From contig NZ_JAHQZU010000004.1 of assembly GCF_019061185.1 (NCBI RefSeq), positions 1 to 64,000 on the forward strand: 64,000 nt of DNA, in the 5' to 3' direction. The notes under the pieces are model-generated. The model was not told the DNA's origin, did not search any database, and was given only the letters and a program-made list of their open reading frames with translations. A program made the translations under genes and the position numbers. Each line of letters begins with the position of its first letter. Position 1 is the stretch's first letter. Source of the stretch: Paracoccus sp. Z118. GTDB taxonomy: Bacteria > Pseudomonadota > Alphaproteobacteria > Rhodobacterales > Rhodobacteraceae. Positions 50,298 to 59,425 of the stretch are shown here, piece after piece.

Positions 50298-51881
50298 TCA
50301 GTGCCGGAAATGCCGCTGGCCGGTGAACACCATCGCAAGGCCCAGCCGGTCGGCGGCCGCGATCACCTCGGCGTCGCGCATCGACCCGCCGGGCTGGATC
50401 ACCGCCCGCGCGCCCGCGGCGGCAAGCGCCTCGATCCCGTCCGCAAAGGGGAAGAACGCGTCCGAGGCAACCGCCGCCCCTTCGGTCAGCGGCGCGGCAA
50501 GGCCGAGCGCCTCGGCCATGTCCTCGGACTTGCGGCGGCCGATGCGGGTGGAATCGACCCGGCTCATCTGCCCGGCGCCGATACCCACGGTTGCGCGGCC
50601 CTTCGCATAGACGATGGCGTTGGACTTGACGTGCTTGGCGACGGTCCAGGCGAACAGCAGGTCGTCCAGCTCCGCCGCATCCGGCTGGCGCTTGGTCACG
50701 ACCTTCAGGTCGGCGCGGGCGACATGCCCCGAGTCGCGGTCCTGCACGAGGAAGCCGCCCGCCACCTGCCGGAAGGCCAGCCCGCCGGCGCGCGGATCGG
50801 GCAGCCCGCCGGTGGTCAGCAGGCGCAGGTTCTTCTTGGCCGCAAAGACCGCGCGCGCTGTGTCGGTCGCATCGGGGGCGATCACGACCTCGGTGAAGAT
50901 CTCGGTGATGGCGCGGGCGGTCGCCTCGTCCAGCGTGCCGTTCAGTGCCACGATCCCGCCGAAGGCCGAGGTGCGGTCGCAGTCATAGGCGCGGCGATAG
51001 GCCGCCTCGAACGAATCGCCTTGCGCGACGCCGCAGGGATTGGCGTGCTTGATGATCGCGACCGCCGGGCCTTCGGCGAACTCGGCCACCAGCTCGAACG
51101 CCGCATCGGTGTCGTTGATGTTGTTGTAGGACAGCTCCTTGCCCTGCCACTGCCGCGCCGTGGCGACGCCGGGGCGGGTGGAGCCGTCGGTATAGAACGC
51201 GGCCCGCTGATGCGGGTTCTCGCCATAGCGCAAGGGCTGGGCCAGCGTTCCGGCGAAGACGCGGCGGCGCGGGGTCTGCTCACCGATTGCGCCCGCCATC
51301 CAGGTGGACACCGCCGCGTCATAGGCCGCCGTGCGGGCATAGGCCGCCTGCGCCATGCGCTGACGGAAGGCCCAGGTCACAGCGCCAGCGTTCGTGTCGA
51401 GTTCGGCCAGCAGGGCCGCGTAGTCCTGAACATCGACGATGGTGGTGACGAAGGCGTGGTTCTTGGCCGCCGCGCGGATCATCGCCGGGCCGCCGATGTC
51501 GATGTTCTCGACGCAGTCGTCATATCCCGCGCCCTTCGCCACCGTCGCCTCGAACGGATAGAGGTTGACGATCAGCAGGTCGATCTCCTCGATCCCGTGC
51601 TCGTCCATGCTGGCCCGGTGCGCGGGGTCGTCGCGCAGCGCCAGCAGGCCGCCATGGACCTTGGGATGCAGCGTCTTGACCCGGCCGTCCATCATCTCGG
51701 GAAAGCCGGTCAGGTCGGCCACGTCGCGCACGTCCAGCCCCGCGCCCCGCAGCGCGGCGGCGGTGCCGCCGGTGGACAGCAGGTCGATGCCACGGCGCGA
51801 AAGCTCGCGGGCGAAATCCTCCAGCCCGGTCTTGTCGGAGACGGAGATCAGCGCGCGGCGCGGCGTGATGGTTCGGGTCAT
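50298..51881 (-). CDS. purH: Bifunctional AICAR transformylase/IMP cyclohydrolase
   Basis: A 527-residue PurH, the last two steps of IMP synthesis. The N-terminal MGS-like IMP cyclohydrolase domain ([12 protein letters not shown]) and the C-terminal AICARFT domain (motif KHANPCGVA; ends [12 protein letters not shown]) are intact. It lies 31 bp after the Lrp/AsnC gene and 15 bp before lspA, on the same strand. Confidence 0.96.
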   Translation of the reverse strand: MTRTITPRRALISVSDKTGLEDFARELSRRGIDLLSTGGTAAALRGAGLDVRDVADLTGFPEMMDGRVKTLHPKVHGGLLALRDDPAHRASMDEHGIEEIDLLIVNLYPFEATVAKGAGYDDCVENIDIGGPAMIRAAAKNHAFVTTIVDVQDYAALLAELDTNAGAVTWAFRQRMAQAAYARTAAYDAAVSTWMAGAIGEQTPRRRVFAGTLAQPLRYGENPHQRAAFYTDGSTRPGVATARQWQGKELSYNNINDTDAAFELVAEFAEGPAVAIIKHANPCGVAQGDSFEAAYRRAYDCDRTSAFGGIVALNGTLDEATARAITEIFTEVVIAPDATDTARAVFAAKKNLRLLTTGGLPDPRAGGLAFRQVAGGFLVQDRDSGHVARADLKVVTKRQPDAAELDDLLFAWTVAKHVKSNAIVYAKGRATVGIGAGQMSRVDSTRIGRRKSEDMAEALGLAAPLTEGAAVASDAFFPFADGIEALAAAGARAVIQPGGSMRDAEVIAAADRLGLAMVFTGQRHFRH

Positions 51882-51912
51882 GCGGGCCCCCAGTTCGGCG
51901 ATGCCCGTTCCC

Positions 51913-52395
51913 CTATCTTCCGTTGCCGCGAAGGTCCAGCGCGGCGCGATCCTTCAGCGTCCGCATCACCACGTCCGCACGGACCTGACTGACCCGCGGA
52001 TGCGACAGCAGCGTCTCGTGGACGAAGCTGCCGAAGGATTCCATGTCGCGGAAACGCACGTCCAGCACATAATCGGCATCGCCCGCGACCGAGAACGCCG
52101 ATTCCACCTGTGGCAGCCCATCGACGAAGCGCATGAACTCCTCGTCGCTGTCCGGGCCGTCGCGGCGCAGGTTGATCCGCACCATCGCCCGCAACCCGAG
52201 GCCGAGCGCGATGGGGTTCAGGCGCGCGTTGTATCCCTGGATCACGCCGGAAGCCTCGAGCGCCGCGCGGCGGCGGGCGCATTGGCTGGGGGACAGATTC
52301 ACCACCTGCGACAGGGCCGCAGCCGTCATCGCGCCGTCCCGCTGCAGCGCGATCAGAAGTGCCACGTCGAACGAGTCGAGATCAGCGAGCGTCAT
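51913..52395 (-). CDS. Lrp/AsnC-family transcriptional regulator
   Basis: A 160-residue regulator with an N-terminal winged helix ([22 protein letters not shown]) and a C-terminal RAM domain ([21 protein letters not shown]). It would respond to an amino acid or related metabolite. It has inverted repeats immediately upstream that may be autoregulatory. Ligand unknown. Confidence 0.92.
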   Translation of the reverse strand: MTLADLDSFDVALLIALQRDGAMTAAALSQVVNLSPSQCARRRAALEASGVIQGYNARLNPIALGLGLRAMVRINLRRDGPDSDEEFMRFVDGLPQVESAFSVAGDADYVLDVRFRDMESFGSFVHETLLSHPRVSQVRADVVMRTLKDRAALDLRGNGR

Positions 52396-52410
52396 GCAAC
52401 CACATACTTA

Positions 52411-52425
52411 TGCGAACTTCTCGCA
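52411..52425. promoter_or_regulatory. Possible Lrp/AsnC operator
   Basis: A 15-bp palindrome, TGCGA-ACTTC-TCGCA, begins 16 bp upstream of the regulator start. A larger, looser pair (TTGATC at 52473-52478 and GATCAA at 52492-52497, 13 bp apart) lies further upstream in an AT-rich stretch. Lrp proteins commonly bind such arrays near their own genes. Confidence 0.4.
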
Positions 52426-52816
52426 ATCAGCCTGCGCCAGCCCGGAATAAATGCAAGCACTTCGCGCGGCAATTGATCGATAACTATACAAGATCAACTG
52501 CGACCCATCGCCGTGCAACGGCAGGTTACGCGCCATCCGTCTGCCGGAGCGAATCCGGCGCTGGCGCCGGCCGGGTCGCGACAGGATCGACGGTCGCCGG
52601 ACGGCTCGCCCCGTCCCCGGCGGTCCCCTGAAGAGGATCGGGGCGTCGCGGCGCAGATTCGCCGCGCAACTGCAAGACCCGGCTGGTCCGCACCGACCGC
52701 CATGTTTGTTTTTTTGTCGCTGGTTACCTCGTGACGGCGGCGACGGGTGCGGATTGGGCAGGGTCTTCTCCCGACCCTCGTGCGCAGCCCTTCGGGGCTG
52801 CGCATTTCGCTTGATC
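52426..52816. other. Gap between the Lrp/AsnC gene and tctA
   Basis: About 390 bp with no recognisable gene. The left part holds the inverted repeat described with the Lrp operator. The right end holds a perfect 10-bp stem with a TTCG loop (52781-52804), close to the tctA stop; its T-rich side is on the plus strand. Confidence 0.4.
52781..52812. terminator. Hairpin downstream of tctA
   Basis: A perfect 10-bp stem (52781-52790 with 52795-52804) and TTCG loop, 12 bp beyond the tctA stop. On the plus strand TTTCGCTT follows; on the minus strand no T-run follows. It may act as a transcription end for tctABC but the U-tract is on the other side. Confidence 0.45.
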
Positions 52817-54316
52817 TCACCGCGTTGCCGACCTGCGCCGGGCCGAGCGCACCGCTCCCCAGACCGACCACAGGATCAGCGCCGCGCTCGCTAGGATGAA
52901 ACCCGCCGCGATCGGCCGTTCGAGGAACACCATCGGGTCCCCGCGCGAGATCAGCATGGCGCGGCGCAGGTTCGTCTCGATCAGCGGGCCGAGGACGAAG
53001 CCCAGCAGCAGCAGCGCCGGGCTGAACCGGGCCAGCGCCAGCAGATAGCCGACCGCCCCGATCATTGCGACCGCCAGCACGTCGAAGCTGCTGCCGCGCA
53101 CGGAATAGACGCCGAGGCAGACGAACACGATGATCGCCGGATAAAGCCAGCGGAACGGCAGCCGCAGCAGCGAAACCCAGATCCCGATCAGCGGCAGGTT
53201 CAGGATCAGCAGCAGCAGGTTGCCGATGCCGAAGCTGACGACGAGGCCCCAGAACATCTCGGGCCGCGCCTCCAGCATCATCGGACCGGGCTGGACTCCG
53301 TGGATCACCAACGCGCCCAGCATCAGCGCCATGATCGGATCGCCGGGGATACCCAGCGTCAGGGTCGGCACGAAAGCGGTGATGGCGGCGGCGTTGTTGG
53401 CGGCCTCGGGGCCAGCCACGCCCTCGATTGCGCCGCTGCCGAAGCGTTCCGGCTGGCGGGCGACGCGGCGTTCCATCGCGTAGCTGAGGAACGATGAAAT
53501 CGTGGACCCGGTGCCGGGGAGCGAGCCGAAGAAGCTGCCGAGGGCCGAGCCGCGCAGCGTCGGCATCACCATGCGCCGCGAATCGTCGCGGGTCGGCTTC
53601 ATCTGCGCGAACGTCACCTTGTCGGGCGAGCCGTGATCGCTGCCGCGGATGTTGCCGATCACCTCGGCCACCCCGAACAGCCCCATCGCCAGCGCCACGA
53701 GGTTCACCCCGTCCATCAGCTGCGTGGACCCGAAGGTCAGCCGCTGCACGCCGCTGTTCACGTCTGTTCCAACGGTGCCGAGGATCAGCCCCAGCACCAC
53801 CATCGCAAAGCTCTTGGCCGGCGCACCCCCGCCGATGGTGGATGCTGCGACCAGCCCCAGGATCATCATCGCCGCGTAATCCGCCGCACCGAACTGGGTT
53901 GCCACCCGCCCCAGCCAGCTTGCCAGCAGCACCAGCACCACGATCCCGAGGATCGAGCCGACGAAGCTGGACACCATCGACGCGAACAGTGCCTGTCCCG
54001 CCCGCCCCTGCCGCGCCATCGGATAGCCGTCGAGCGCCGTCACCGCCGACTGCGGCGTTCCCGGCAGCCGCAGCAGGATCGAGGACACCGCGCCGCCGTA
54101 TTGCGAGCCGTAATAGACCCCGGCCAGCATCACCAGCGCGGCTTCCGGCGTGATGTAATAGGTGATCGGCAGCAGCAGCGAGATCGCCGCCATCGCCCCG
54201 ATCCCCGGCAGCACGCCGATGAGAGTGCCCAGCACCACGCCGATGAGGCAGTAAAGCATGATCTCCGGCTGGAGGGCGACGCCCAGCCCGTAGAGCAGCC
54301 CTTCCCAGGCGCCCAT
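52817..54316 (-). CDS. tctA: Tripartite tricarboxylate transporter, large permease TctA
   Basis: A 499-residue membrane protein with about 11-12 transmembrane segments and the family motif GSQYGGAVSSILLRLPGTP, typical of TctA. With TctB and the binding protein TctC it uses the ion gradient to import carboxylates. It follows tctB by 1 bp. Substrate unknown. Confidence 0.93.
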   Translation of the reverse strand: MGAWEGLLYGLGVALQPEIMLYCLIGVVLGTLIGVLPGIGAMAAISLLLPITYYITPEAALVMLAGVYYGSQYGGAVSSILLRLPGTPQSAVTALDGYPMARQGRAGQALFASMVSSFVGSILGIVVLVLLASWLGRVATQFGAADYAAMMILGLVAASTIGGGAPAKSFAMVVLGLILGTVGTDVNSGVQRLTFGSTQLMDGVNLVALAMGLFGVAEVIGNIRGSDHGSPDKVTFAQMKPTRDDSRRMVMPTLRGSALGSFFGSLPGTGSTISSFLSYAMERRVARQPERFGSGAIEGVAGPEAANNAAAITAFVPTLTLGIPGDPIMALMLGALVIHGVQPGPMMLEARPEMFWGLVVSFGIGNLLLLILNLPLIGIWVSLLRLPFRWLYPAIIVFVCLGVYSVRGSSFDVLAVAMIGAVGYLLALARFSPALLLLGFVLGPLIETNLRRAMLISRGDPMVFLERPIAAGFILASAALILWSVWGAVRSARRRSATR

Positions 54317-54317
54317 C

Positions 54318-54779
54318 TCAGCCGATCCCCAGTCGCGAAAGCTGCGGCCAGAGCGGGATCGACATCTTCAGCCCGACCCCGAAGACCAGCCAGACCAGCG
54401 CCGTGACCGCCGCGCACAGCGCCAGCCGCCAGACCCAGCCGGGCCGCTCGGCCGGCCAGCTTGCCAGCAGCACGGCCAGCGCAGTCGTCAGCACCAGCCC
54501 CAGCCGGTGCATGCCGAAGCCGAACAGCACGATCGCGCCCAGCACCGCCAAGGCCTCGGGCCAGTGGATCGGGCTCGGGACGCCCGCGCGGGTCCACGCG
54601 GGGATCGCGACCAGCAGCCCCAGAACCGCCAGCAGCGCCCCCAGAATCGTCGGGAAGAACCCCGGCCCCATCGCGCGGAGCGCGCCGAAGTCGTAATGCA
54701 CCCCTGACCAGACGGCGACGCCAAGGCCCGCGGCGGCCAGCGTCAGGCCGCCCCAGAGGTCGTGATGGTCCCGCTGCAT
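54318..54779 (-). CDS. tctB: Tripartite tricarboxylate transporter, small permease TctB
   Basis: A 153-residue membrane protein with four transmembrane segments, the normal TctB length. The MGPGFFPTILGALLAVLG stretch is typical. It lies between tctC and tctA, with 13 bp to tctC. Confidence 0.9.
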   Translation of the reverse strand: MQRDHHDLWGGLTLAAAGLGVAVWSGVHYDFGALRAMGPGFFPTILGALLAVLGLLVAIPAWTRAGVPSPIHWPEALAVLGAIVLFGFGMHRLGLVLTTALAVLLASWPAERPGWVWRLALCAAVTALVWLVFGVGLKMSIPLWPQLSRLGIG

Positions 54780-54792
54780 CGCGCCGGTCGGC

Positions 54793-55794
54793 TCAGTTCG
54801 CCGCCGCGCCGACCCGGTCGATGACCCCGCCCCACATGGCGGTGTCGGCCTCGATGCGGGTCGCCAGTTCCTCGGGCGTGCCGGGCTGGGCCTGCCAGCC
54901 CATCGCCAGCAGCGGCTCGGTCACGGCGGGGTCCTGAAGGATCTCGTTGATCTCGGTGTTCAAGCGCTCGATGATCGCCGGATCGGTGCCGGCGGGGGCG
55001 ATGAAGGCGTTCCACAGTTCGGCCTGGAAATCCGCCGGCAGGCCCGCCTGCCCCGCCATCACCGGAACGTCAGGCGCGACGGCGGACGGCTCGGGCGAGG
55101 TTACGCCCAGCAGGCGCAGCGCGCCCGCCTGCACCTGCGGCAGCGCGGCGGACGGGGCCATGAAGCCGGAGTCGATCTCGCCGCCGACGATCGAGGTCGT
55201 GACCTCGGCGTAGCTGGTGAAGGGGATGTGCAGCATCTCGACGCCGGCCGCGCTGGCGAACAGCTCCGCCGTCAGATGCGCGCCCGAGCCCTGCCCGACC
55301 GAGCCATAGGTCAGCGCGCCCGGCTCGGCCTTCGCCAGATCCACGAAGCCCGCCAGATCCTGCGCGGGCGATTCGGCGTTGACCGCCAGCACCAGCGGGC
55401 TGGTCGCGATCAGCGCCACCGGCGCCACGTCCGTCGCCGGATCGTAGGAGAGGTTCGGCACCAGCCGCTGCGAGGTCGTCAGCGGCCCGTTGATCGTGGT
55501 GGCGAAGGTATGGCCGTCATTGCCCATCAGCATTGTCTGCACGCCGATGACCCCGCCCGCGCCGGGCTTGTTGTCCACCACCACCGGCTGGCCGAGGCGT
55601 TTGGCCAACGGCTCGGTGATGAGGCGGGTCAGCGTGTCGGGCGACGATCCGGCGGGGAAGCCGACGACGACGCGCACCGGGCCGGTCGGCCAGTCAGCGT
55701 CCTGCGCGTAAGCCGCGCCCGCGAGGGTCGCGGCGGCGGCGAATGCGGCGATCGCGCCGCGGCGGGTGAAGTGCGACATCTCGGCGTTCCCCAT
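54793..55794 (-). CDS. tctC: Tripartite tricarboxylate transporter, periplasmic binding protein TctC
   Basis: A 333-residue extracytoplasmic solute receptor of the Bug/TctC family. The signal peptide includes TRRGAIAAFAAAATLAGAAYAQ, with a twin-arginine-like pair. Family motifs PVRVVVGFPAGSSPDTLTR and NKPGAGGVIG follow. Start at ATG 55794 was chosen for the AGGA ribosome site; ATG 55779 is also possible. Ligand unknown. Confidence 0.92.
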   Translation of the reverse strand: MGNAEMSHFTRRGAIAAFAAAATLAGAAYAQDADWPTGPVRVVVGFPAGSSPDTLTRLITEPLAKRLGQPVVVDNKPGAGGVIGVQTMLMGNDGHTFATTINGPLTTSQRLVPNLSYDPATDVAPVALIATSPLVLAVNAESPAQDLAGFVDLAKAEPGALTYGSVGQGSGAHLTAELFASAAGVEMLHIPFTSYAEVTTSIVGGEIDSGFMAPSAALPQVQAGALRLLGVTSPEPSAVAPDVPVMAGQAGLPADFQAELWNAFIAPAGTDPAIIERLNTEINEILQDPAVTEPLLAMGWQAQPGTPEELATRIEADTAMWGGVIDRVGAAAN

Positions 55795-55858
55795 GCAAAA
55801 TCCTCGCGCGGTCTTGCCCCCTGAGCCGGAAAACGTCAATCCGCAGGCTCCTGGGCGG

Positions 55859-56344
55859 TCAGCCCGGCACCACCGTCCACGGCTGATCGTAGGTGTATTC
55901 CTCCAGATTCGGTCCCTCGGCGCAGCGGTCCACCACGGCGAACAGCCCCGGATCGGCCAGCGGCGTCAGCACCCCGTGCCAGACATTGCGGCCGATATTC
56001 ACCCCCTGCCCCGGCGCGGACACGAATGCGACGGGCGTTCCCGGCCTGCCGCCCTCATCCGGCGCGACGATGACCAGAAACGGGCTCTGCGTCATCGGCA
56101 GGAACGCCTGACTGCCCAGCGGATGCCGCTCGACCAGCGAGAACGCATGAGGCAGCGTCACCGACTCCGACCTAAAGACCGAGATCCCCGCCCGTCCGTC
56201 CACATCCAGCCGCGCGCGGTCGTGGAATCGCCCGCAGCGGCCTGCGTTGATGATCCGGTCGGGCGGCCCTTCGGCGGCGATCACCTCGCCGAACGGGGCG
56301 AAGGCTTTGGGGTCGAGCGGGCGGGCGGTGAGGGTGCGGGTCAC
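55859..56344 (-). CDS. allA: Ureidoglycolate lyase
   Basis: A 161-residue AllA that splits ureidoglycolate into glyoxylate and urea at the end of allantoin breakdown. Motifs: APFGEVI, QAFLPM and NIGRNVWHG. GTG at 56344 was chosen, with AAAGGA seven bases before it; an ATG at 56419 would add unconserved residues and lacks such a site. It is divergent from uraH. Confidence 0.88.
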   Translation of the reverse strand: MTRTLTARPLDPKAFAPFGEVIAAEGPPDRIINAGRCGRFHDRARLDVDGRAGISVFRSESVTLPHAFSLVERHPLGSQAFLPMTQSPFLVIVAPDEGGRPGTPVAFVSAPGQGVNIGRNVWHGVLTPLADPGLFAVVDRCAEGPNLEEYTYDQPWTVVPG

Positions 56345-56497
56345 GGGCGGTCCTTTCGCGGTCGGCCTTTTCGCGGTCGGGGCGACCATGCCAGTCTTTC
56401 GCAAAGTTATAAACTGCATCCGGGCCGGTCCCGCCTATCGTCGCGCGGCCCGTCTGGGCTAAGGATGGCGAAAAGCAACGGACAAGGGGGAGGACGC
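56345..56497. promoter_or_regulatory. Divergent control region allA/uraH
   Basis: A 153-bp gap with diverging genes of one pathway. It holds an AT-rich stretch (GCAAAGTTATAAACTGC, 56401-56417) with TATAAA that could be a -10 element for either direction and is weakly palindromic. No matching -35 was found. A repeated CGCGGTCGG lies near the allA start. Confidence 0.4.
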
Positions 56498-56848
56498 ATG
56501 GCGGGCTATCTGACGACCCATGTGCTGGACACGGCGAACGGGCGCCCGGCGGCGGGAATGCGGATCACGCTTCACGCGCTGGACGGCGCGCGCCGCGCGC
56601 TGGCCGAGGTCACGACCAACGACGACGGCCGCACCGACGGGCCGATCCTGCCGCAGGACCGCTTCGCCGCGGGCCGCTATGAGCTGGTGTTCCATGTCGG
56701 CGAATGGCTGGACGCCCAAGGTGCGCAAGGCGGACAGCCGCGGTTTCTGGACGAGGTGCCGATCCGCTTCGGCATGGGTGAGGACGATCACTACCACGTC
56801 CCGCTGCTGATCTCGCCCTATGGCTATTCGACCTATCGGGGAAGCTGA
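56498..56848 (+). CDS. uraH: 5-Hydroxyisourate hydrolase (transthyretin-like)
   Basis: A 116-residue HIU hydrolase. It has the N-terminal LTTHVLDTANGRPA and the diagnostic C-terminal tetrapeptide YRGS. It hydrolyses the product of urate oxidation. GGAGG is upstream of ATG 56498. The stop overlaps the puuD start (TGATG). Confidence 0.93.
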   Translation: MAGYLTTHVLDTANGRPAAGMRITLHALDGARRALAEVTTNDDGRTDGPILPQDRFAAGRYELVFHVGEWLDAQGAQGGQPRFLDEVPIRFGMGEDDHYHVPLLISPYGYSTYRGS

Positions 56849-58086
56849 TGGACCTCGTCATCCTTCACGACTGGGCCGCCTTCGCAATCCGCTGGGTGCA
56901 TGTCATCACGGCCATCGCGTGGATCGGCTCGTCCTTCTACTTCATCGCGCTGGACCTTGCGCTGCAGAAGGCCCCCGGCCTGCCAGGAGGGGCGCATGGC
57001 GAGGAATGGCAGGTCCACGGCGGCGGCTTCTACCACATCACCAAGTATCTGGTCGCCCCGGCCCGGCTGCCCGAGCATCTGACCTGGTTCAAGTGGGAAA
57101 GCTATTCCACCTGGCTTTCCGGAGCGGCGCTGCTGATGGTGCTCTACTGGGCGCAGGCCGAGCTGTTCCTGATCGACCCGGCCAAGATGGAACTGTCGGT
57201 CTGGGCGGCGATCCTGATCTCGGCCGCGTCGCTCAGCATCGGCTGGCTGATCTATGACCGACTCTGCAAAAGCGGGCTGGCCGAGCGGCCGATCCAGCTG
57301 ATGCTGCTGCTGTTCGTGCTGCTGGTGGTGATGGCGTGGGGCTACAACCAGGTGTTCACGGGCCGCGCCGCGCTGCTGCATCTGGGTGCGTTCACGGCGA
57401 CGATCATGTCGGCCAACGTCTTCTTCATCATCATGCCGAACCAGCGGATCGTGGTGCAGGACCTGAAGACGGGCCGCAAGCCGGACCCGAAATACGGCAA
57501 GATCGCCAAGCTCCGCAGCACCCACAACAACTACCTGACGCTGCCGGTCATCTTCCTGATGCTGTCGAACCACTACCCGCTCGCCTTCGCCAGCGAATAC
57601 AACTGGCTGATCGCGGCGCTGGTGTTCCTGATGGGCGTCACCATCCGGCATTTCTTCAACACCATGCATGCGCGCCGCAAATGGCCGTGGTGGACATGGG
57701 GCGTCACGGCGCTGCTGTTCCTCGCCTGCGTGTGGCTGTCCACGCTCGGCACCCAGCGCCTGCCGGATGAGGAAACGCGGCTGACGGCCCGCGAGGCGCG
57801 CTTCGCCGCCGATCCGCATTTCGAGCAGGTGCGCGACATCGTGATGGGCCGCTGCTCGATGTGCCACGCGGCCGAGCCGGGCTGGCCCGGCATCGCCGCC
57901 GCGCCCAAGGGCTTCGCGTTCGAGACCGACGCCCAGATCGCCCGCGCCGCACGCGAGATCTACCTGCAGGCCGGGCTGACCGACGCCATGCCGCCCGCCA
58001 ATGTCAGCTTCATCGAGCCGGAGGAACGCGCCGTTCTGCGCGACTGGTTCCGGGCGGTGAATGGCGGACGGCTCGCGTCCAACTGA
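56848..58086 (+). CDS. puuD: Membrane urate oxidase PuuD with C-terminal cytochrome c domain
   Basis: A 412-residue membrane protein: eight or so transmembrane segments of the urate hydroxylase PuuD family (WVHVITAIAWIGSSFYFIALD) followed by a soluble domain with the heme motif CSMCH at 336-340 and MPPANVSF as likely distal Met. It oxidises urate to 5-hydroxyisourate and passes electrons to the respiratory chain. It is coupled to uraH. Confidence 0.93.
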   Translation: MDLVILHDWAAFAIRWVHVITAIAWIGSSFYFIALDLALQKAPGLPGGAHGEEWQVHGGGFYHITKYLVAPARLPEHLTWFKWESYSTWLSGAALLMVLYWAQAELFLIDPAKMELSVWAAILISAASLSIGWLIYDRLCKSGLAERPIQLMLLLFVLLVVMAWGYNQVFTGRAALLHLGAFTATIMSANVFFIIMPNQRIVVQDLKTGRKPDPKYGKIAKLRSTHNNYLTLPVIFLMLSNHYPLAFASEYNWLIAALVFLMGVTIRHFFNTMHARRKWPWWTWGVTALLFLACVWLSTLGTQRLPDEETRLTAREARFAADPHFEQVRDIVMGRCSMCHAAEPGWPGIAAAPKGFAFETDAQIARAAREIYLQAGLTDAMPPANVSFIEPEERAVLRDWFRAVNGGRLASN

Positions 58087-58219
58087 TCCGGGTTCGCGCC
58101 GGCCAGACCGGCAGGCGGGTTCGCGCCGCCCCGCCCCACCCGCGCCGTTGACTTTGCCCGGAAACCGGACCGATCCTGCCCGGATGCTGCGACGAGGGGG
58201 AAAGAGGGGGGCTTCGCGG

Positions 58220-59425
58220 ATGTGGCAGTCGGTTCTCGACCGGATGCTCCGGTCCTTCCTGCGCCATGGCGCGCTGACGATCCGTTACCCCGATGGGCGG
58301 ATCGTGCAATACGGATCGGGCGAGGGTCCGTGCGTGGCGATCCGGGACGACGCCACGCTGCGGCGCATCGCGCTCGACCCGCAACTGGCGGTGGGCGAGG
58401 CCTATATGGACGGCACGCTCACAATTGACGGTGACGACCTCCACGGCTTCCTCGAGACGGCAGTCAGGAACACCGCGGCGCCCGATCCGGCAAGGTGGTA
58501 TCGGCTGCGGGAGGCGGCGGGCAGCGTCGTCTCGCCGCTGCGGCAACTCAACGGGCTGCGGCGATCGCGCGCCAACGTGGCGCATCACTACGATCTGACG
58601 CCGGCGCTCTACGACCTGTTCCTCGACGCGGACAAGCAGTATTCCTGCGCCTATTTCCGCGATCCCGGCAACACGCTGGAAAAGGCGCAGTCCGACAAGA
58701 AGCACCACATCGCGCGGAAGCTGTGCATCCAGCCGGGGATGCGGGTCCTGGATATCGGCTGCGGCTGGGGCGGAATGGCCCTGACGCTCGCGCGCGATTA
58801 CGGCGCGAAGGTGGTCGGCATCACGCTGTCCGAAGAGCAGCTTGCCATCGCCCGGACCCGCGCCCATCGGGCGGGGCTGGCCGGACAGGTGGAGTTCCGG
58901 CTTCAGGACTACCGCAACGTGAGCGAGTCGTTCGACCGGGTGGTGTCGGTCGGCATGTTCGAGCATGTGGGGCGGCCCAATTATGGTGCCTATTTCCGGG
59001 TGGTCCGCGACCGGCTGACCGAGGACGGCATCGCCCTGATCCACACCATCGGCCATGCCGCCCCCTCGGCGCCGTCCAACGCCTGGATCCGCAAGCACAT
59101 CTTTCCGGGCGGCCACGTCCCCTCGATGTCCGAGGTGACGCCCGCCATCGAAAGGACGGGGCTGCGGGTCGCGGATATCGAGTGCTGGCGGCTTCACTAC
59201 GCGATGACGCTGCGCCACTGGTTCGACCGGTTCACCGCCCGCGCCGCCGAAGCCCAGGCCATCCATGACGCCCGTTTCGTGCGGATGTGGAAATTCTATC
59301 TCGCCGCCTGCGAGGCGACCTTCCGCTGCGGCCGCAACGATGTCTGGCAGTTCCAGCTTTCCCGCAGGACGGACGCAGCGCCGATCACTCGGGATTATCT
59401 TTACGGGCCGCAGCCGGGGGCCTGA
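58220..59425 (+). CDS. cfa: Cyclopropane-fatty-acyl-phospholipid synthase family protein
   Basis: A 401-residue SAM-dependent enzyme that methylenates unsaturated phospholipid acyl chains. It has YDLTPALYDLFLDADKQYSCAYF, the SAM motif VLDIGCGWGGMAL and EHVGRPNYGAYF. The start at 58220 is used; an upstream ATG at 58184 lacks a ribosome site. It lies between puuD and the LysR gene and its 3' end overlaps the LysR gene by 41 bp, tail to tail. Confidence 0.9.
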   Translation: MWQSVLDRMLRSFLRHGALTIRYPDGRIVQYGSGEGPCVAIRDDATLRRIALDPQLAVGEAYMDGTLTIDGDDLHGFLETAVRNTAAPDPARWYRLREAAGSVVSPLRQLNGLRRSRANVAHHYDLTPALYDLFLDADKQYSCAYFRDPGNTLEKAQSDKKHHIARKLCIQPGMRVLDIGCGWGGMALTLARDYGAKVVGITLSEEQLAIARTRAHRAGLAGQVEFRLQDYRNVSESFDRVVSVGMFEHVGRPNYGAYFRVVRDRLTEDGIALIHTIGHAAPSAPSNAWIRKHIFPGGHVPSMSEVTPAIERTGLRVADIECWRLHYAMTLRHWFDRFTARAAEAQAIHDARFVRMWKFYLAACEATFRCGRNDVWQFQLSRRTDAAPITRDYLYGPQPGA

